64,000 nt of DNA, taken from Hyalella azteca. Taxonomy: Eukaryota > Arthropoda > Malacostraca > Amphipoda > Hyalellidae. The position numbers and the translations under genes were made by a program. Location of the stretch: the NCBI RefSeq assembly GCF_000764305.2, contig NW_025943677.1, positions 1 through 64,000 on the forward strand. The letters are read 5' to 3'. Positions 24,401 to 39,400 of this stretch are shown here, in pieces. Below the pieces are notes generated by a model. That model was not told the origin of the DNA. It searched no databases and saw only the letters and a list, made by a program, of their open reading frames with translations. Each line of letters starts with the position of its first letter. The stretch's first letter is position 1.

Positions 24401-27400
24401 AAAAAATGACACATGAAGGCCAAAATAATACGAAATTTATTACCTGATCATTCAAGATTGAAGTTTTCACGCAACAATAAACGGCCGAGTCGTTAATAAA
24501 AAAAAAATCATTATTGTGTTCGTATACTGGTGAGTGAGTCAGTAACCAAGTATAGTTCAGTCATCAGAAGGTCAAGTAGTTGTGCATCATGTGGTTTGAT
24601 TGTACGTCATGTCGATTAATTCTACACCAGATAAGTAGGCTGTCGGTTATCTAAAGCAATCGATTAGTGAATAAACTGGTCTGCAAAGAGGGAACAGCAA
24701 TCAAATGAATGATGTGAAGATTACGATGGAGGGGTACAAGGCTTATGATGCACCACTGCATGCTTGAATCAAGTTTATCAAGGTACAATCATTTAGCAAT
24801 TACATCCAAGTCTATTTACGAGTATGGAAGAGAATCAGAATGACAAGTCGAAAAAAAAATTGCATGCAGAGATTAAAGTACGTGAAAATTTGAAAGAAAC
24901 TTGAAGGAATTAGGAAATTAAAAACGGAAGTTAAAGGTTAAAAGGATACCTGGGTTTTATAATAATTACATCCGTTATCTAATTAATGATAAAAGAATAT
25001 GACCAGAGGTTCCAACATGCAACCCAGTAATTTCAAAATATCGTTCGAATCATGCACACGGCAAATAATTTTGCTGGCAAAAGTCAATACTGACGGAGGA
25101 TAAAACAAAAAAATATATTATTAGAATTCTTTATATTATTCCAGACGTGATTTTTGCTGATTTTGACCCATGAGGCATTCATCAACCATCAGGATAACGT
25201 GGAAAAATTTACACTTGATACTTAATTTGATGCCAACATTAACGTATATTAAAAATGCATTCGGAAGAAATGTTTTGCTAGCTAAATATTCTAATTTCTG
25301 AGGACGATTTTTCGAATCAAATCGTTGCTTACTCCATTAATGCTATTTCTCTGTTATATAAGTCGAATTTGTGACTAATGGTAAATAACAAGCTGACAGA
25401 CCTCAATAAAATCCCCCGTTCATTACTGAAGGTTTTAATTTAGAACAAAAATGTCTTAGATTCACGCCAGAGGAGAAGAATGAATAGTATTTAATATATT
25501 TATTTTAACATTAGCTCATTACCATTAATTACTGACAATGATATACAAAATAATTAATGAACACAAAAACTGAACAACGAAAGTCTAATGCATATATAGA
25601 GCAACAAAAAGTATAAAAACCACGATGTCTAGAGCGAGCATATTACTTTCCGAATCCGTCAAAAATCCCACACAGAACACAAGTCGAATATGAAGAACAT
25701 AAATCAAAATGCAATTACGAGTATTCGTGAAAATAAACACTCCAAATGGAGTGAAACATTCGGAATGAATCGAAACACTCCACAATTCACTCCAAATAGC
25801 ATTGGCACGCTAAAAACGTGTGACTTCTTATTGAAACTTCCACGAGTTTGTTAAATTGACATGTCAAAATACTTGACTGAATATTATTCTAATTAGACTA
25901 ACTTAGCACTGCCTCTATAATATCAGTCAAAATTAAGAGATTAAAATCAATGACAACTCACAAGTGAAAGACACACGTAGATTACCCACAAAGAGTTGAT
26001 ATTTTAACAGCCCCTATCGATTTTATGAAGGAACTATGAAGTTCAAATTATGAAAAGGATTTTTTGAATCGTGAACACCTGATTTCAACATTTTCCATTG
26101 ATAGTTGAGCTCTAAATAACTTGAAATTCATTCAAGGAGCACTTAAGAGTAAAAGGACTAGGCATCCGAGACGTCGCCGTGAGGGACGCTCAGAGCGGAG
26201 TTCAAGTCTTTATGAAAGAGATGCCAACCTGACGATGACAAAGGAGCGCGTTGACTTTTGTGGAATTCGATTTTAGCAGATGCCCGATGACTATTATACA
26301 CGACCGAGGGAGTTCTGGGTGATGAGAGTTGACTAAAGTGATTGGGAGTTTTTTGTAGTCTGAGACTTATCTTTTCTTTGAAGCCAAAGAAACCGCACTG
26401 TTGAGTCTTTATAGTCTTTTTCTTGTCATCCATTAGAGAGCCTGAGGTTCGACTTCTGCAGAACAAGCTCCTCGGACTGGGAATTTTACAAACTAGAGAA
26501 GTAGTCTGGGAAATCACTAGACATTTTTTTGAGAGAGCGTTATTGTTTACTTCACGTGCGTATACACAATTATTCGAGGTGGCATTGCTAAGCGTATTGG
26601 CGATGGTTCCTGAGTAACGAACTGCGGATGTTCTAATATTGAGACAAAGCCTATTCGAATTGAGCGTAGTGACATCGTCTTTACGTCTTACGACACTTGT
26701 ATTATTACTCGCATTATTTTGATCAGTGGATTTTTGCTTAACTTCAGACACCGGATTATGATTAGCAGAAATACAGTTCCCAACTATGCACGCGCTGGGC
26801 GATGATACGCCAGGAACTCGCCCAGGTTTAATGCGCAGGGGAAGAGGAATTTTGGAGGGCTTTGCAGCGCGCACAAGAGCTCGGAAACTGCGACCATCAG
26901 ATCGGTTTACGTTCAGTTTTGGCGAGGTAGAATTTATTATATCATCAGTTAAGTTTTTCTGGTTAGGAACTTGATCAGTTATTACTCTACACGACGACGT
27001 ACGGATAAGCCGTTCTTCTTGATTATTGATTTGAGAAGATGAAGATCTTGGGAGACACAGCTTAGACACAGAGTAAGTCCTACGAGTANCACGACACGTT
27101 ACAGAATCGGGAGTTTTGTGGGGACCTGAAACAATCCCCTTATGCCGAGCTGAAGAAGCCTTCTGTTTAGTCCTCCTTAGATCAATACGAGGTACACACG
27201 AAAACAAGTACCCGGCCTCCAATTGCCAGAAAATTCTATCATCACGTTCGCATGATAAAGTCAGTCCACGGTCAAGTTTTAGGGGCTTGTCGGTAACAGC
27301 AATGTCATCGCTGGCAATGACTGAGAAGCGGTAGAGGTTATTCCTAGTTGAGCGACAGCTGTGGGTCGAAGTGGCTGATCTCAAAGAGACGTCACCCGTG

Positions 27401-30400
27401 GAAGCCCACCCAGAAGAGCGTGGTCGGGTGATGCAGCACTCACGGGATGAACCTCCCCAAAGACACCCGGTTACCTGGTCACCCATGCACCCGTTCACAC
27501 ATTTGTAGCCTCACCAACACTACTCATCAGCACTACAGAATGACGAAAATACTGGATCTTTCGTATAAGAAAGCTCGTGTTCAGTCAGTTACTGGACATC
27601 CGATAATACAAGGACCAGTAGCTTCTCCATGTCTGTAGTACTGACGTGTAGTGTGAACCAGGCATTATGAAAAGTTCGATTGCGAAAAAATTAAGCATGC
27701 ATGTTAATAACTTCAAACCTTCCTTGGCCATGGATCACTCTTAAACTCCCGTCTCATAAAGAACACATGTTGTACGAAGAAATTTGAAAGATTAAGTTAA
27801 GCCAAAAATAAGAAAAGAAGTCATTTTCATTTGGTATGTTTTAGTATGCGAGGAAACTCAAGGAGACATGGGACTAATAGAATATATACACGTAATGGTA
27901 ATGAGAAAAGGAAGACAGAGAGCCAAGGAGAGGTCGGAAGATAATAACGAGTCTCTCTCACAACTAGTGATGGCAGTAAAAAAACTACAGTTCTCAATCA
28001 AAATTCAGCTTAAACCGATCATACAGACGAGCGAAATCTGAAATCATTGCAAGATTAACAAATGAAGAAATGCATATTTTCATAAGTAGGTAAAAAATAT
28101 AATACGTATAAGTACTTAAAAAATCATCGACTAGAACAACACCTAGATTTTTCTAAAACGTAAAACTCAGAAACGAAAAATATCGAGGTATTATACAACG
28201 TAACTAACGGTAAATATCAATATGAATAACAGTGCATTGCATTGAGGTGCAACCGGTATACATGCTAAGCAAGCTTGATATTTCAATCAGAAGGAAACTT
28301 GGCATTCACAGCATTAACATTACTGTTTATGTTAACAACTGTGCAACCGAGAAAATCTGCACGAGTAAACACTAAATTCACTAAAATTACATTTCTAATT
28401 TTCATGCTTTAGATTAATTATTTATTTAGATTTTAGAATTTAGATTAGAACTAATAAAGGAAGAGCTTATTAGATTTGGTTAGTCACGTGTGTGTTGCTC
28501 TAAATACAGTGCAGATTTACAGTGCAAAATTTTAGCAGAACGTTTACACGAGCGTTGCTTGCACTTGTTCAACCATCATCGGAGTAAGTTTCAACTTCAA
28601 ATACTCGACTGCTCAACGGAGGTTTCTTAAACACTCAGCTTGGGGTAACGTTTTCAGCGAGTAATTAAAAGTGTAGTTTTACTTCGTCTATCCATTTAAG
28701 GGAACATTGTGCCAGGTTTTATTTTAACACCGTCATGTGGTGGACAAAAGTTCGCTAGAATTAACCATACTTTTCTTGGCATACCTTAAATTGTTCTATT
28801 TGTTGGTTAGACTGAGTAACTCGTTTGAATACCCTTAACTATCACTTAAGGGTATCAAGGGTAACTTGACATGGTTGAAGGACTTTCAATAACCGTATAA
28901 CGATGATAACGAATGAAAACCCTCCCAGTGTCGGGTTACGCGAGTTAGTCTCACCATCGTCGTACATATGCAGTGCTACTCCGTCTCACATGCCGCGTTT
29001 GCTGACCCAGTCTTACCTACGGAAGCTGTAGACAGGAAGGCCATGCGTCTATAAAGAAGAACCAGCGTATTATGTTACGCGTTGGTTGACCCAGCCTTAC
29101 CTACAGAAGCTGTAGACAGGAAGGCCATGCGTCTATAAAGAAGAACCAGCGTATTATGTTACGCGTTTGCTGACCCAGCCTTACCTACAGAAGATGTAGA
29201 CAGGAAGGCCACGCGTCTATCGACCACTCGGTGAGCGAGAGCAGAAGAACGAGTGCGAGCCACCACAACAGCACGGTGCTCCATACACCCATTGCACCGT
29301 CAGCACACAGAACCTTCAGCACGGCAGCACCGTACTTCTTCCCATCATCAGCACTCTCCTACAGCATGGCATTATCTTTAATACCCAACGTGCTGCTTCC
29401 ATATTTTTGGATTCCATGACTCCCTTTTTATGGCAAAAGGAAATTTGTACGAGACTCTAAAGAAATTCGTCCTCCTTTCACAGTCTGCATCTTCCAGGAA
29501 AAAAGCTTTCTCTTCAACCTCAGAGGTTGAAAAAAAATATAGCCACAGTTCGAGCCGCGCTCGAGACAATACTACGTTTCGCACGCAACGCACGAGTTCT
29601 TCAGAATAACGGGAGTGGCAAGCTTTCCTGGTTAGTTACGTTATGGGACATTGTGTTTGATACATTGAAGTATGCAAAATAAATGTTAAAATGACCGATT
29701 CTTTTGCGGCAAATGATCCCTTCAAAATCTTAGCTTACCAAAAAACCGACCAGTTCAAAATGGACAGTGTTGTGCCTGCCTTATGAAGTGAAAGATCAAA
29801 AGAAAAGAGGAGAAAGCAAAATATTGACTTTGCCTACACCTCACGTTCCCGCATGGCACACATCAATTTTTAATTCATTTGTACAGGATGATTTTACAAG
29901 GGGATATTAATTAGCAAGCAAAAAGTATGAATTTCAAGTGAAACGAAACTTGTGTCAAGGTTCAATTATATCGTTTAAAACGTGAATTGGTCGTTTCCAG
30001 CCATACATAAAGCGTTTGAAGAGCTTCTTTGAGTAGAATTATTAATGTAAGCAAATTTTGAAGAGCTTGTGAAGCATTATATAGAAAAGCGAGATCAAGT
30101 CCATGAGCTCAAACCGAAGATTATGTTTTTGGGCGGTGACAAACCAACCTTAAAAATGACAGAGCGCCCCGTCCTATGTAACCCCAATAAACACAGCTTC
30201 TTGCACACAGTTTCACCCGAGAGAACGCAGACCAACATAAACTCTTGTATCGTTTCTAAGTGTTCCGTTGAGTGAAATCAGATGGACGTGAGAAAACTTA
30301 CGCCACTTAGATTTTACTCTTCTTCAAAGGCATCCCGGTCAATCGAAGATCTCAGATATGCATAAATTTTATTGTTTTTTTCCTTTTTAATTGTTAGAAG

Positions 30401-33400
30401 AAAACAATCACGAGGTTCCCGCAGCCAGCATGCCCCATAACGAGGCAATATGCCCGACCATATCCCACACACCAACGCCCACGAAATACGAACACCTCGA
30501 CCATTGCACCATACCTCGCAAAACTCACCTTATTATCGTAACGGACATTAATCGTATTATGATCCAGTCATTGTTGAAAAATTAAAATCAAAAATGGAAA
30601 GTCATTCTCGACGATCAGCTCTTTACATTTCTAGGGTCAATACTGTGCATTAGGAGTGAAATATGATAATCAAATTTTAACGTCGCAGACCTCGCGTATC
30701 GTTGAACGTAAGCTTCCCAGGCTCAACTGGGGCCATACTTTCAAAACCTAAAAAAAGTTAACGTAAGTACTTGCGCTCTATTTTCTTGTCTCTGATTGGT
30801 GGATTTGGCTCGAAAGGCCGTCAATGATTGGCTGATGAACTTACGATCTCTTAACTTTTTTTGAAAGTATAGGCCCTGGACTATAGCGGAGAGAAGCGCA
30901 GTTGACTAGAAGCTACGCGGTAAAGTGGACTTACCATTGATAGAATTATTGCCCGCAGGACAGCAGTTAATGTACAAAATAGGTTTTCCAAAGTTCTCGA
31001 TTAAGAACGTGCACAATACTTCATGCCTGCTACAGGCCCACAATCATGCCACAATACACAAATAAGATCCGTCATGCTATACGCTGCATCCAGTACCCGC
31101 CTCAGAATCACGACTTGGCTAACAAAATGCAATCACTAATTTGCTACAGAATTAATAAGTATGTAACCGCTGGAGTGATAACAATAAAAAATTATGCATA
31201 GCTAAAAAAGCTAAAAAGCTTAGTGACGTAGAAATAATCGTCTCTCACTCGTCTTATTTTCTCGAAACGGAACCATCTTTACAGCAAACCATCAAGTAAA
31301 TAGCGACAACAGAGTTAGTTATATATAAATATTAATACCAAACTAACCATGCACAATGCATTGAAATCAAAAGCTCCAAGAGGGTTAACTCCCAAATCTA
31401 AAGACCAAAAAGCCATTTTTTTCCTCCGGAAAAGGTGCAGAATTAATGAGATCAATGAGAAATGACGACGTAAATAAGAGCATATAGGATGAAGATTGCA
31501 AAGCTCGAAAAATTTTAAACTAAGTCACGTCAAGAAAAAGAAAAACACGGCGCTTTTGTAAAGCTATAAAGCAACGCAGTAACGATTTATACACGAAAAC
31601 ATTGTTATTCAAACGAGTGATAAAAAAGTCAGAAGACCAGAACTATGAGAAGTGCAAATTGTTACTTCAGAGAGAGAAAAACTAACAGCGCAGCATGGCC
31701 TTAAGGGAGAAGCTGATAGGCATGTTTGGTTGTTTTCAAGCAATCGTTATAAATGAGAAGTAAAGAAGTAAAAAGATTGAGAAGTAAATCATGCGGGACC
31801 AGGTGTGTGCCATGCAGGAAGAAACGAGAGGTGCTCCAGGAATCAGTCTACAGGTATTATAAAAGGCGGTAATCATTTCTAGCCAATACTCCCTGGGATG
31901 CTATCGACATCTATTGAGATGGAGAGTTCGCAGCTGATCAGTTATTGGAATTGATTAAGTCAGGTGCTGTTGAAGGTCAAGTGCTATGATGGTCTGAAAA
32001 GTCTCGTATAAGTCATCCTAGCGTGTTCGATGCGTTCAATCGAGTCAGGCTTCTAAGAATTTTAGCAAAAATTTTCTCGGTGATGAAAGCGGATCGTGAA
32101 TACGAGAAACAAAAATATGCTCTACAAAATCACAGCCATAAAATTCAAAACTGGATAGACGTATTATACATGATAAATTCCAAATAAATATATAGGCTTT
32201 GAACTGAAATATTTTCATTAGTGTCTTCTAGGTATTGATCACAACAAATAAGGATTATGCAGAGGCAATTCTAAACTATCCAGCTCTCCATTTCTCAGGC
32301 GAACTCTGGCCTTCATAACTTGACGGCAGTCTATAAGGAATTTAAATTCAGTAAACAGAAAGCAGGTAGAATCCCTTGGTGAGATAAGGTGCAGTTGCGA
32401 ATGTCCTGACCGTGTGGCAATGCTCGTTGTTGTAACGTCGGTACATACCACAGTTTGGTATGGTGGTATATACCATAGTTTGATGCAGACAGCTCATCAT
32501 AGTTTGAAATTACAATCATTTGATATCAAATTATCGATACGAGTTTGGAGTTCTGTTTGCATTCCGCTTTAAAAGGAACACCGGATCGTTCCAAGAATCA
32601 AATTTGCAGTAAACTGGTTTTACATCCCTTGTCAACAATAATAGAGAAAAAAACAACAAAATATAAACATGTAACTATCATCACACGGAAGTTAGATTCG
32701 TTTTTAAGTTTATTTCTCCAAGTTTGACTCGGCCGTTAATCAGATCTCAGAATAAAATAATCAGCAAAGTAAGGAAAAGAGAGTAAATCCTCTGATAGGA
32801 CTCGTACATTGAAAGTTTTTTAATTGAAATACATCATGGCGGAGCTTCGTCTTCTTACAAATAGAGGGAAGAGACAGCCTCTCGCAAGTTGTACGTCATT
32901 AAACAATGAGCTCTAATTGCCACAGGGTCAGGAACGGCGCCCAAAGAGAAGCTTAATGAGCGGCAAACTGTGAATCAGTGCATTTCAAATAAGATCTAGT
33001 TGCACCTGGAATAGTCACGCTATCTAACACAACGTAAATATTAATTATTTCCACTCAATATCACAAGAAACTTCGGTACCAGATACTAAGCCATGGTCCC
33101 TAAAATAGTTGATAATTAATCGTTGAACTTATCAACATCTGCAAAATCAATAAACTGTTTTGCTAAAATTTTTTAGTTCACATGGCGGAGACCTAAGTTA
33201 TAGAGATAAGCAATACTCACGGTGCTCCCAGCATTTGTTTTACGTGGCACTGTGAGTCCGAAGTGCGGGATGCAGAAGAACTGGCCGCCATAGCGCCCCT
33301 CTCGGTCGTAGATGTAATTTCCTGCCAAGATATTACCTTATTATATCAATATTCATGTTGAAATGGCAGAAAATATCAAATAAATAATTCAAATCGATGA

Positions 33401-36400
33401 GTTCTGGCAGAAAATAGCAAATAAATAATTCAAATCGATGAGTCCTGGCAGAAAATAGCAAATAAATAATTTACATCGATGAGTTCTAATATGAGGCTAA
33501 AAAATGTACAACTTCTCGAAAACGATCCATCTCGAACTGAAATTAATAAAACGTTCTTTTGAGACACAGCAACTTGACCGCAAATCTGGAAGAAACAGTG
33601 CCTTTGTAACGTCTAACCACACAAGATTTATGAGCAAAGTGCACGAACAGAGACCAGTTTATAAGCATAACTTAAGAGGATAAAAACTTTGCCTAATCAA
33701 GGAAATAATCGAAGATAATGCAAAAAAATACACGATAGTTCGTTCCTTCAACTTGATTTCATCAAAATTAATGGGCAGACAAAAATAACAATTTTCAATC
33801 TTAAAAATTGGTCACTTTTTCTTGCCTGTAATAAGTACAAGACAGAGAGCATACAGACATTCATAGCTAACAACTAAACGTGGGATGTGAGCAGCCTCTC
33901 GACTTCATTGACATTCACAAGTGGAACTACAGCGTTCAATACAAGTGGAAATACAGCGTTCATTCAATACGAGTGATATGATAAAGAAACAAACACACAT
34001 TGAATAATCTGCATTCGAACAATATTAGCTATTTTTAGGTGCTGAGATTTGAAAGTATTTTTTGCAGGTCATAATGAGAACTATTATTTAATGGGAGTAT
34101 AGTCGTATAGAGCACAATGAAGAACGAGGGTCGAGGTGTCAACGGATTTAAAGTGCGGACAAGACGCCACGCAGGTTTGTGCCTGAATTGAGAAGCTGGC
34201 GAGGTGACGAAACAAAATTACTTCGCCAACTCTGATTGGGTTGTAAAGTGTTATGACCAGAAGATACCACCCACTCATTTACCAAAAACAAGAGCAATAA
34301 GGAACTGTTAAAACACTCACCTAATCTGAGCAGCACATTACAGTAGTGACACCTAAAGCAGTGACGGTGGAAGAATTTGCCCTCCGCGCTGAGTTTCTCG
34401 ACGAGGTAGACTCTGGTGCTGCAGAAGTAGCAGATGTCCGAGGACGTGGTGGGCAGCTGGACTACCATTGGTGCTTTGCTGCTCTGCTGCACCTGCTGCT
34501 GCATCAAGAATCAACAATTAATAACTTGATAATATGACGACTTCCACCCGCAGCACAAGTAACTACCTCCAAATAGAATAAATGTGCACTGTATAAGATA
34601 TATTCCAGCGCGTTCTTCGATGAAAGAACGCGCGATGCTCTCAATTCTTTGTACGTGTTGGACAAAACATGTAAAATTTTCATCTCTGAATTCAAATTAC
34701 AAACCAAAATGAGAATAATATACATCCTGAATTATTTTTTACCGAGACACTAACCTGCAGGGACTTTTCATTTGCGTGCGTAAGTTTGGACGAGAGTTGG
34801 GAGGCGAGATTGGAGACTTTATTATGGCCCTTGAGCCCCACGTCGAGCGTGGAGCCCTCCCTGAGTTTCTTCTCGAGCCGCTTGAGGTAAGCGTCGACGT
34901 CCTTATACTTGGCGATGGTCTCTTCCTTCTCGCCATTAGCACGCAGTCGGCGCTCCATTGTGTTCATCTGAGACAATAATGGCGGTAATAACTCCATTAT
35001 AGAAAAATATATGTACGTATAACAGTTAATAATATACTAGTAATGGCTACAGTATATATGTAAAATGTAACTGTTCATCGTAGACGTGATAAATACTATA
35101 AATTTTGTTAGTATAAAAAAGTGCCTCACATAAATTTATTTACGGAATAGGGTTACAGTGACATCTGATAGGATTCTATTTCATGCTTCAATAAATAGAG
35201 TGGATATGTGTGGAATATCGGTCCTACAATCAAGTCAAATAACTTTACATGTAAAGTACGTAGGTATATCTATGTACTTCGGCGGAAATAAGTATATACT
35301 AATGCTATCATTCATAAAATGACCCAAATGTACTATGCCGCGAATAATCGACATGCGATACAAGAATCTTACTACCTCTAAAAGATTAACAATCGACATC
35401 GGTCGAGTTCCTTCATCTTAAATGTAGTTCAAAGCTACTGCAAGTGATAGGCCGAATCAAGCTGATTAGAACATGATTTGTACAATATCCACGTTCGAAT
35501 CTGCACTGAAGCTATCTTGCTTTGCATATCACAATTCAGCCATCACCAACAAGCTGTAAGGTCTCGACCATCACAAATACTATAAATGTAAAATCGTTCA
35601 TCAGCCTTTATCGGAGAGAGGTCTCCTTAGTATCCTTAGTATTTGTTTGGGACATAGCAGTCCCAGGCCACGATGGATCGCGGCATCTGATTATCGTTCA
35701 CCTTATGCGTATGTTACCTCAAAAGACTAGCTCGTTGAAGCTGACAAGAACAGGGCATCTTTGGCGTCTCAGGGACACGAAAAACGTACAATGTACGGGT
35801 GAACAGCTACAGAAAAGTACACACTCGTACAAATGACCGCTTACTAGAAACGATAGCTACCCTCATGACGGCACGAAAAATGCAGACTTGAAGTCACTAG
35901 CAATCAAGCAGTCACTAAAAGCAAACAAACTGAGACTCGAATCGCATACAGCGGTAAAGAATCCCGCTGCTAGCTAGGAATGTGAAATTCAATACGTCTT
36001 ATTACGGAGTATGACAGGCTACGTAAGACCTCCCAGGAAAGACAAATATCACAAATCTCACCTTTTCATCGTAAGCTTCACGATTCCATTTGGGAACTTT
36101 CTCGGCCTCGCCGCTCACAACGGGTCGAGGGTTGTCTTCTATCTTGCGCTCGATGGCTGCCAGGTTCCAGTCGGTCTTCTCCAGACGGCCTATCGCTCGC
36201 ACCATGTCCTGTAGCAAAAAAAAAAAAAATTATCAGTAACCTTGGCAGATATTCAGTTCATGATATCTTACCTCTTATTACTCTTGACGGCGATTCTTGA
36301 TATTCAGTGCAGCCACTTATATCAATAAAAATTCATGTTATATTAATGTTATTTTCTGTCACAGCGAGAGCGCGCCCACGAAATCCGTATTGCGTGTTAA

Positions 36401-39400
36401 CAGCCAACATCTTCTTCGTTTTCTCAAGAATCTAATAGCAAAGAAAACGCCAAGAAAACTCACCGTATTCGTTGAAATTTTTTTGGCTTCTAAATTCTGT
36501 GTGGACTTGCGATGTATGCAAACCAATGTTATAAGTATCTCGGGATTAATGATAAAATACCTTGGGTTTCTTGTCGGAGCGGTAGCGTGAGAGGTGAGAA
36601 TGATTACGCCAGGTAGAATAACCATAGCTGTTACTAACTTCTTGAAATTTTCTCATCTTCTAGACTCAGCTTGAAGCTGCGTATTAAGCAGACTAATGAT
36701 AAAATACCTTGGGTTTCTACATACAAGACTAATGATAAAAGTACCTTGGGTTTCTTGTCGGAGCGGTAGTGCGAGAGGTGAGGCTCGCCCTTGAATTTAG
36801 CCTCGAGATATTTGACGCGGTCGTCGAAGTCTTCACGATCAACGGCACCGCATCTGCGGACGGCGGACGGAGGCTCGGCTAGGCCCTGAGGTGAACGAAT
36901 TCTTCATGAATACTTTATAATTCTCGACAACATTCATATGAATTGATCAAAAAAGGTTAGTGCAGAAATAGAAGCAGGGGTATACTGAAAACCTGAGAAA
37001 ACAAATGGTAATAAGATTGAGACTGTGACATCCAGTGAAAGATTCAAGTTGTTTGTAAGATGATTTTAGGTCAATTGAATGATTTTAAGAAAATACGAAC
37101 TGAATGTGGGACAAAATCCAGCATCGCACATTTTTTAACATTATTTCTAACCTTCTACACTCAACATCGTAAAAAGAAGCGACATAAAATTACAGAAAAA
37201 CATACATGTAATTTCCTAGCCATGTCAGTTACCATACAACATCATAGCGATCACATCCAAATTTCTAAAATAACGCAAACACAATAGAAAATTTACAATA
37301 AACCGAGTAAATAAACACCTCAAAGTTAGTAGTAAGTGAAAAAATAAATCAGGAAAAATTTCAAATAGAAATGGCTTTAAAATTAAATTACACAAATGAT
37401 ATCATGACGACAACGAAGAAACAATCAGTAATCAGTAAGCATTATCGTGAATTTGATAAATATATATTGGGTTAATTGCGACATTACTTCAAAACTCTGG
37501 GTTTGCATTGAGAAAACCGGCATTTCATCAAATATTTAACACAGGATTTGGCACCGAGAAGGCATTCGAGAGCTTCAAAGTGGTGAGGCATATAAATAAA
37601 TTTTAATATTTAATAATTAACGCGTAATTCCTACACAAAACGGGAAGCATCTCACTCAAACTTTTTCCGTTATTCCTGACAGAAGTCTTTGGTTAACAAG
37701 CTGAAGCAGACACTCGAATTGATTAAAGCATCTAGTAAGCACGTCAGTGGTCTTCAGGGAAAAAATTTTGTTTATCAAAGAATCAAATTTTATTACGCTT
37801 CAAATCGAAGTAAACTTTCCAAAAAATGACTATAACATAATAGAGAAACTATGATAAATTTTGATGGCAAGAAAGATATGAATTTGCTGTACACAATTTG
37901 TTTCAACTAAGAATTAACTTGTTTAAAAAAAATAATAACTAATCTTGAGACCGCATCTTGAAACGTGTCTAGGTCATAAAATTTCAACAAATTTGGAACA
38001 GATACTGTCGTTTAAGATAACTTAATTTATAAAATGGAGTAGCAACTATACACAAATGTTAATATAATTAAACAGGAAAATCTAATCAAAAATAGGAAAC
38101 GATTGCCGAGTCAGTCACAACACTCAGGGTAAGAGGTTTCAATTAAACACCAAAACAGCACACGACGCATCACGCATCTCACGCTAAAGTAAATTTTCTT
38201 TTCGAGGTCCTTGGCTTTCTGGCGCATGGAGAGGACAGCGTTCTTCCTATACTCAGCAAGACCTGCGTCTTCTTGAGGTCTGTATGAGGCCTCTACAGGG
38301 TCGCCAGACGCGCACACAGCCGGTCTGGTCAGACCGCTGTACTGCAACATGCGCATTGACCGCACGAAACGCACAGAGTCCAGTTCACGCTGCTGGCGTT
38401 GTCGGGTCAGGCGGTCGGTGCGGTTGTTTGATATTTCTTCGCGTCGACGTTTGGCAGCAGCAGCTTCCTTTTTTCGAGAGTGAACTCAATCCGTTCAACA
38501 TCAAATATATGCAAATAATGCACATCTATTTTCCGTAGCCCTTAGAATATAACTCATTTTCATGACCAAGTTCAAGCCTTGAACTTTTCACAAACATTTC
38601 TATTTGAGCAGACCAATGATAACAATTTAAATGACACCAATAATCAAGATGTTACGCGCTGGTTCATACAACGATAGCTAACCATACTCCGCTCATGGAC
38701 CAGCACTCATCACCAGGCGCCAACAATGCGATCAGGATTGAAACCGAATTCAAACTCATCACTCCTATAGAGCTTTCCATGTTATTGTCTTATTTTACTT
38801 TTGTAGATCTTACCTCCTCGGTGAGTATTCTATCAGTGCGGTATTTCTTGCTCTTCTTGTCCAGAGTGGAGGTCGCAAAGGGTAAATCATCACCCAGCAC
38901 GCGGCACGGGAGGCCTCTCTCTCGCGACCTGACATAAAGAGCTTCATTGAAGATAGGGAATTGCACGATTATTCATGTGTAAAATTCGAGACAGTCAACT
39001 TTACTTACGTGAAAGCAAATATTTATTCACAATTTTAGAAGTAATTTGTGAAAACTAGCTCTTTCTGACCTTCGCAAATAAATCTTTAAAGAATGCTATC
39101 ATATCGAATGCTAAAGTAATAAAGATTTACAATTGAGCATTTGTCACAATTCATCCAAAAAAATGAAACAACCCAAATTTTTTTAATATAAACGCAAAAT
39201 ACTCACGGTAAAGATATTGGCTGCTCATCAATGGGATCGCACGTGTCCTGCAGAGAAAAACAATTAGGCATTTCATCAGGCCCATTATAAATCAGAGGAA
39301 GAAAATAATTAACTAAAATGAAATCTGAAAACAAATTAACGTGTAGCGCAACGACATGGCAAATCAAAATGATGTACAAAAAATGATAACGCTAATGAAG

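Larger units (their letters stand above)
27500..33220. other. MICAL intron sequence, remaining part of the 9.2-kb intron
   Basis: Largely A+T-rich and featureless. It contains the 84-bp triplication (about 28996-29220) and a fold-back element (30729-30876). No convincing exon. Confidence 0.5.

Noticed and set aside
27089..27089. The N in the 442-codon ORF as a frameshift site
   Set aside because: A single ambiguous base leaves the frame intact on both sides; likely a base-calling ambiguity.
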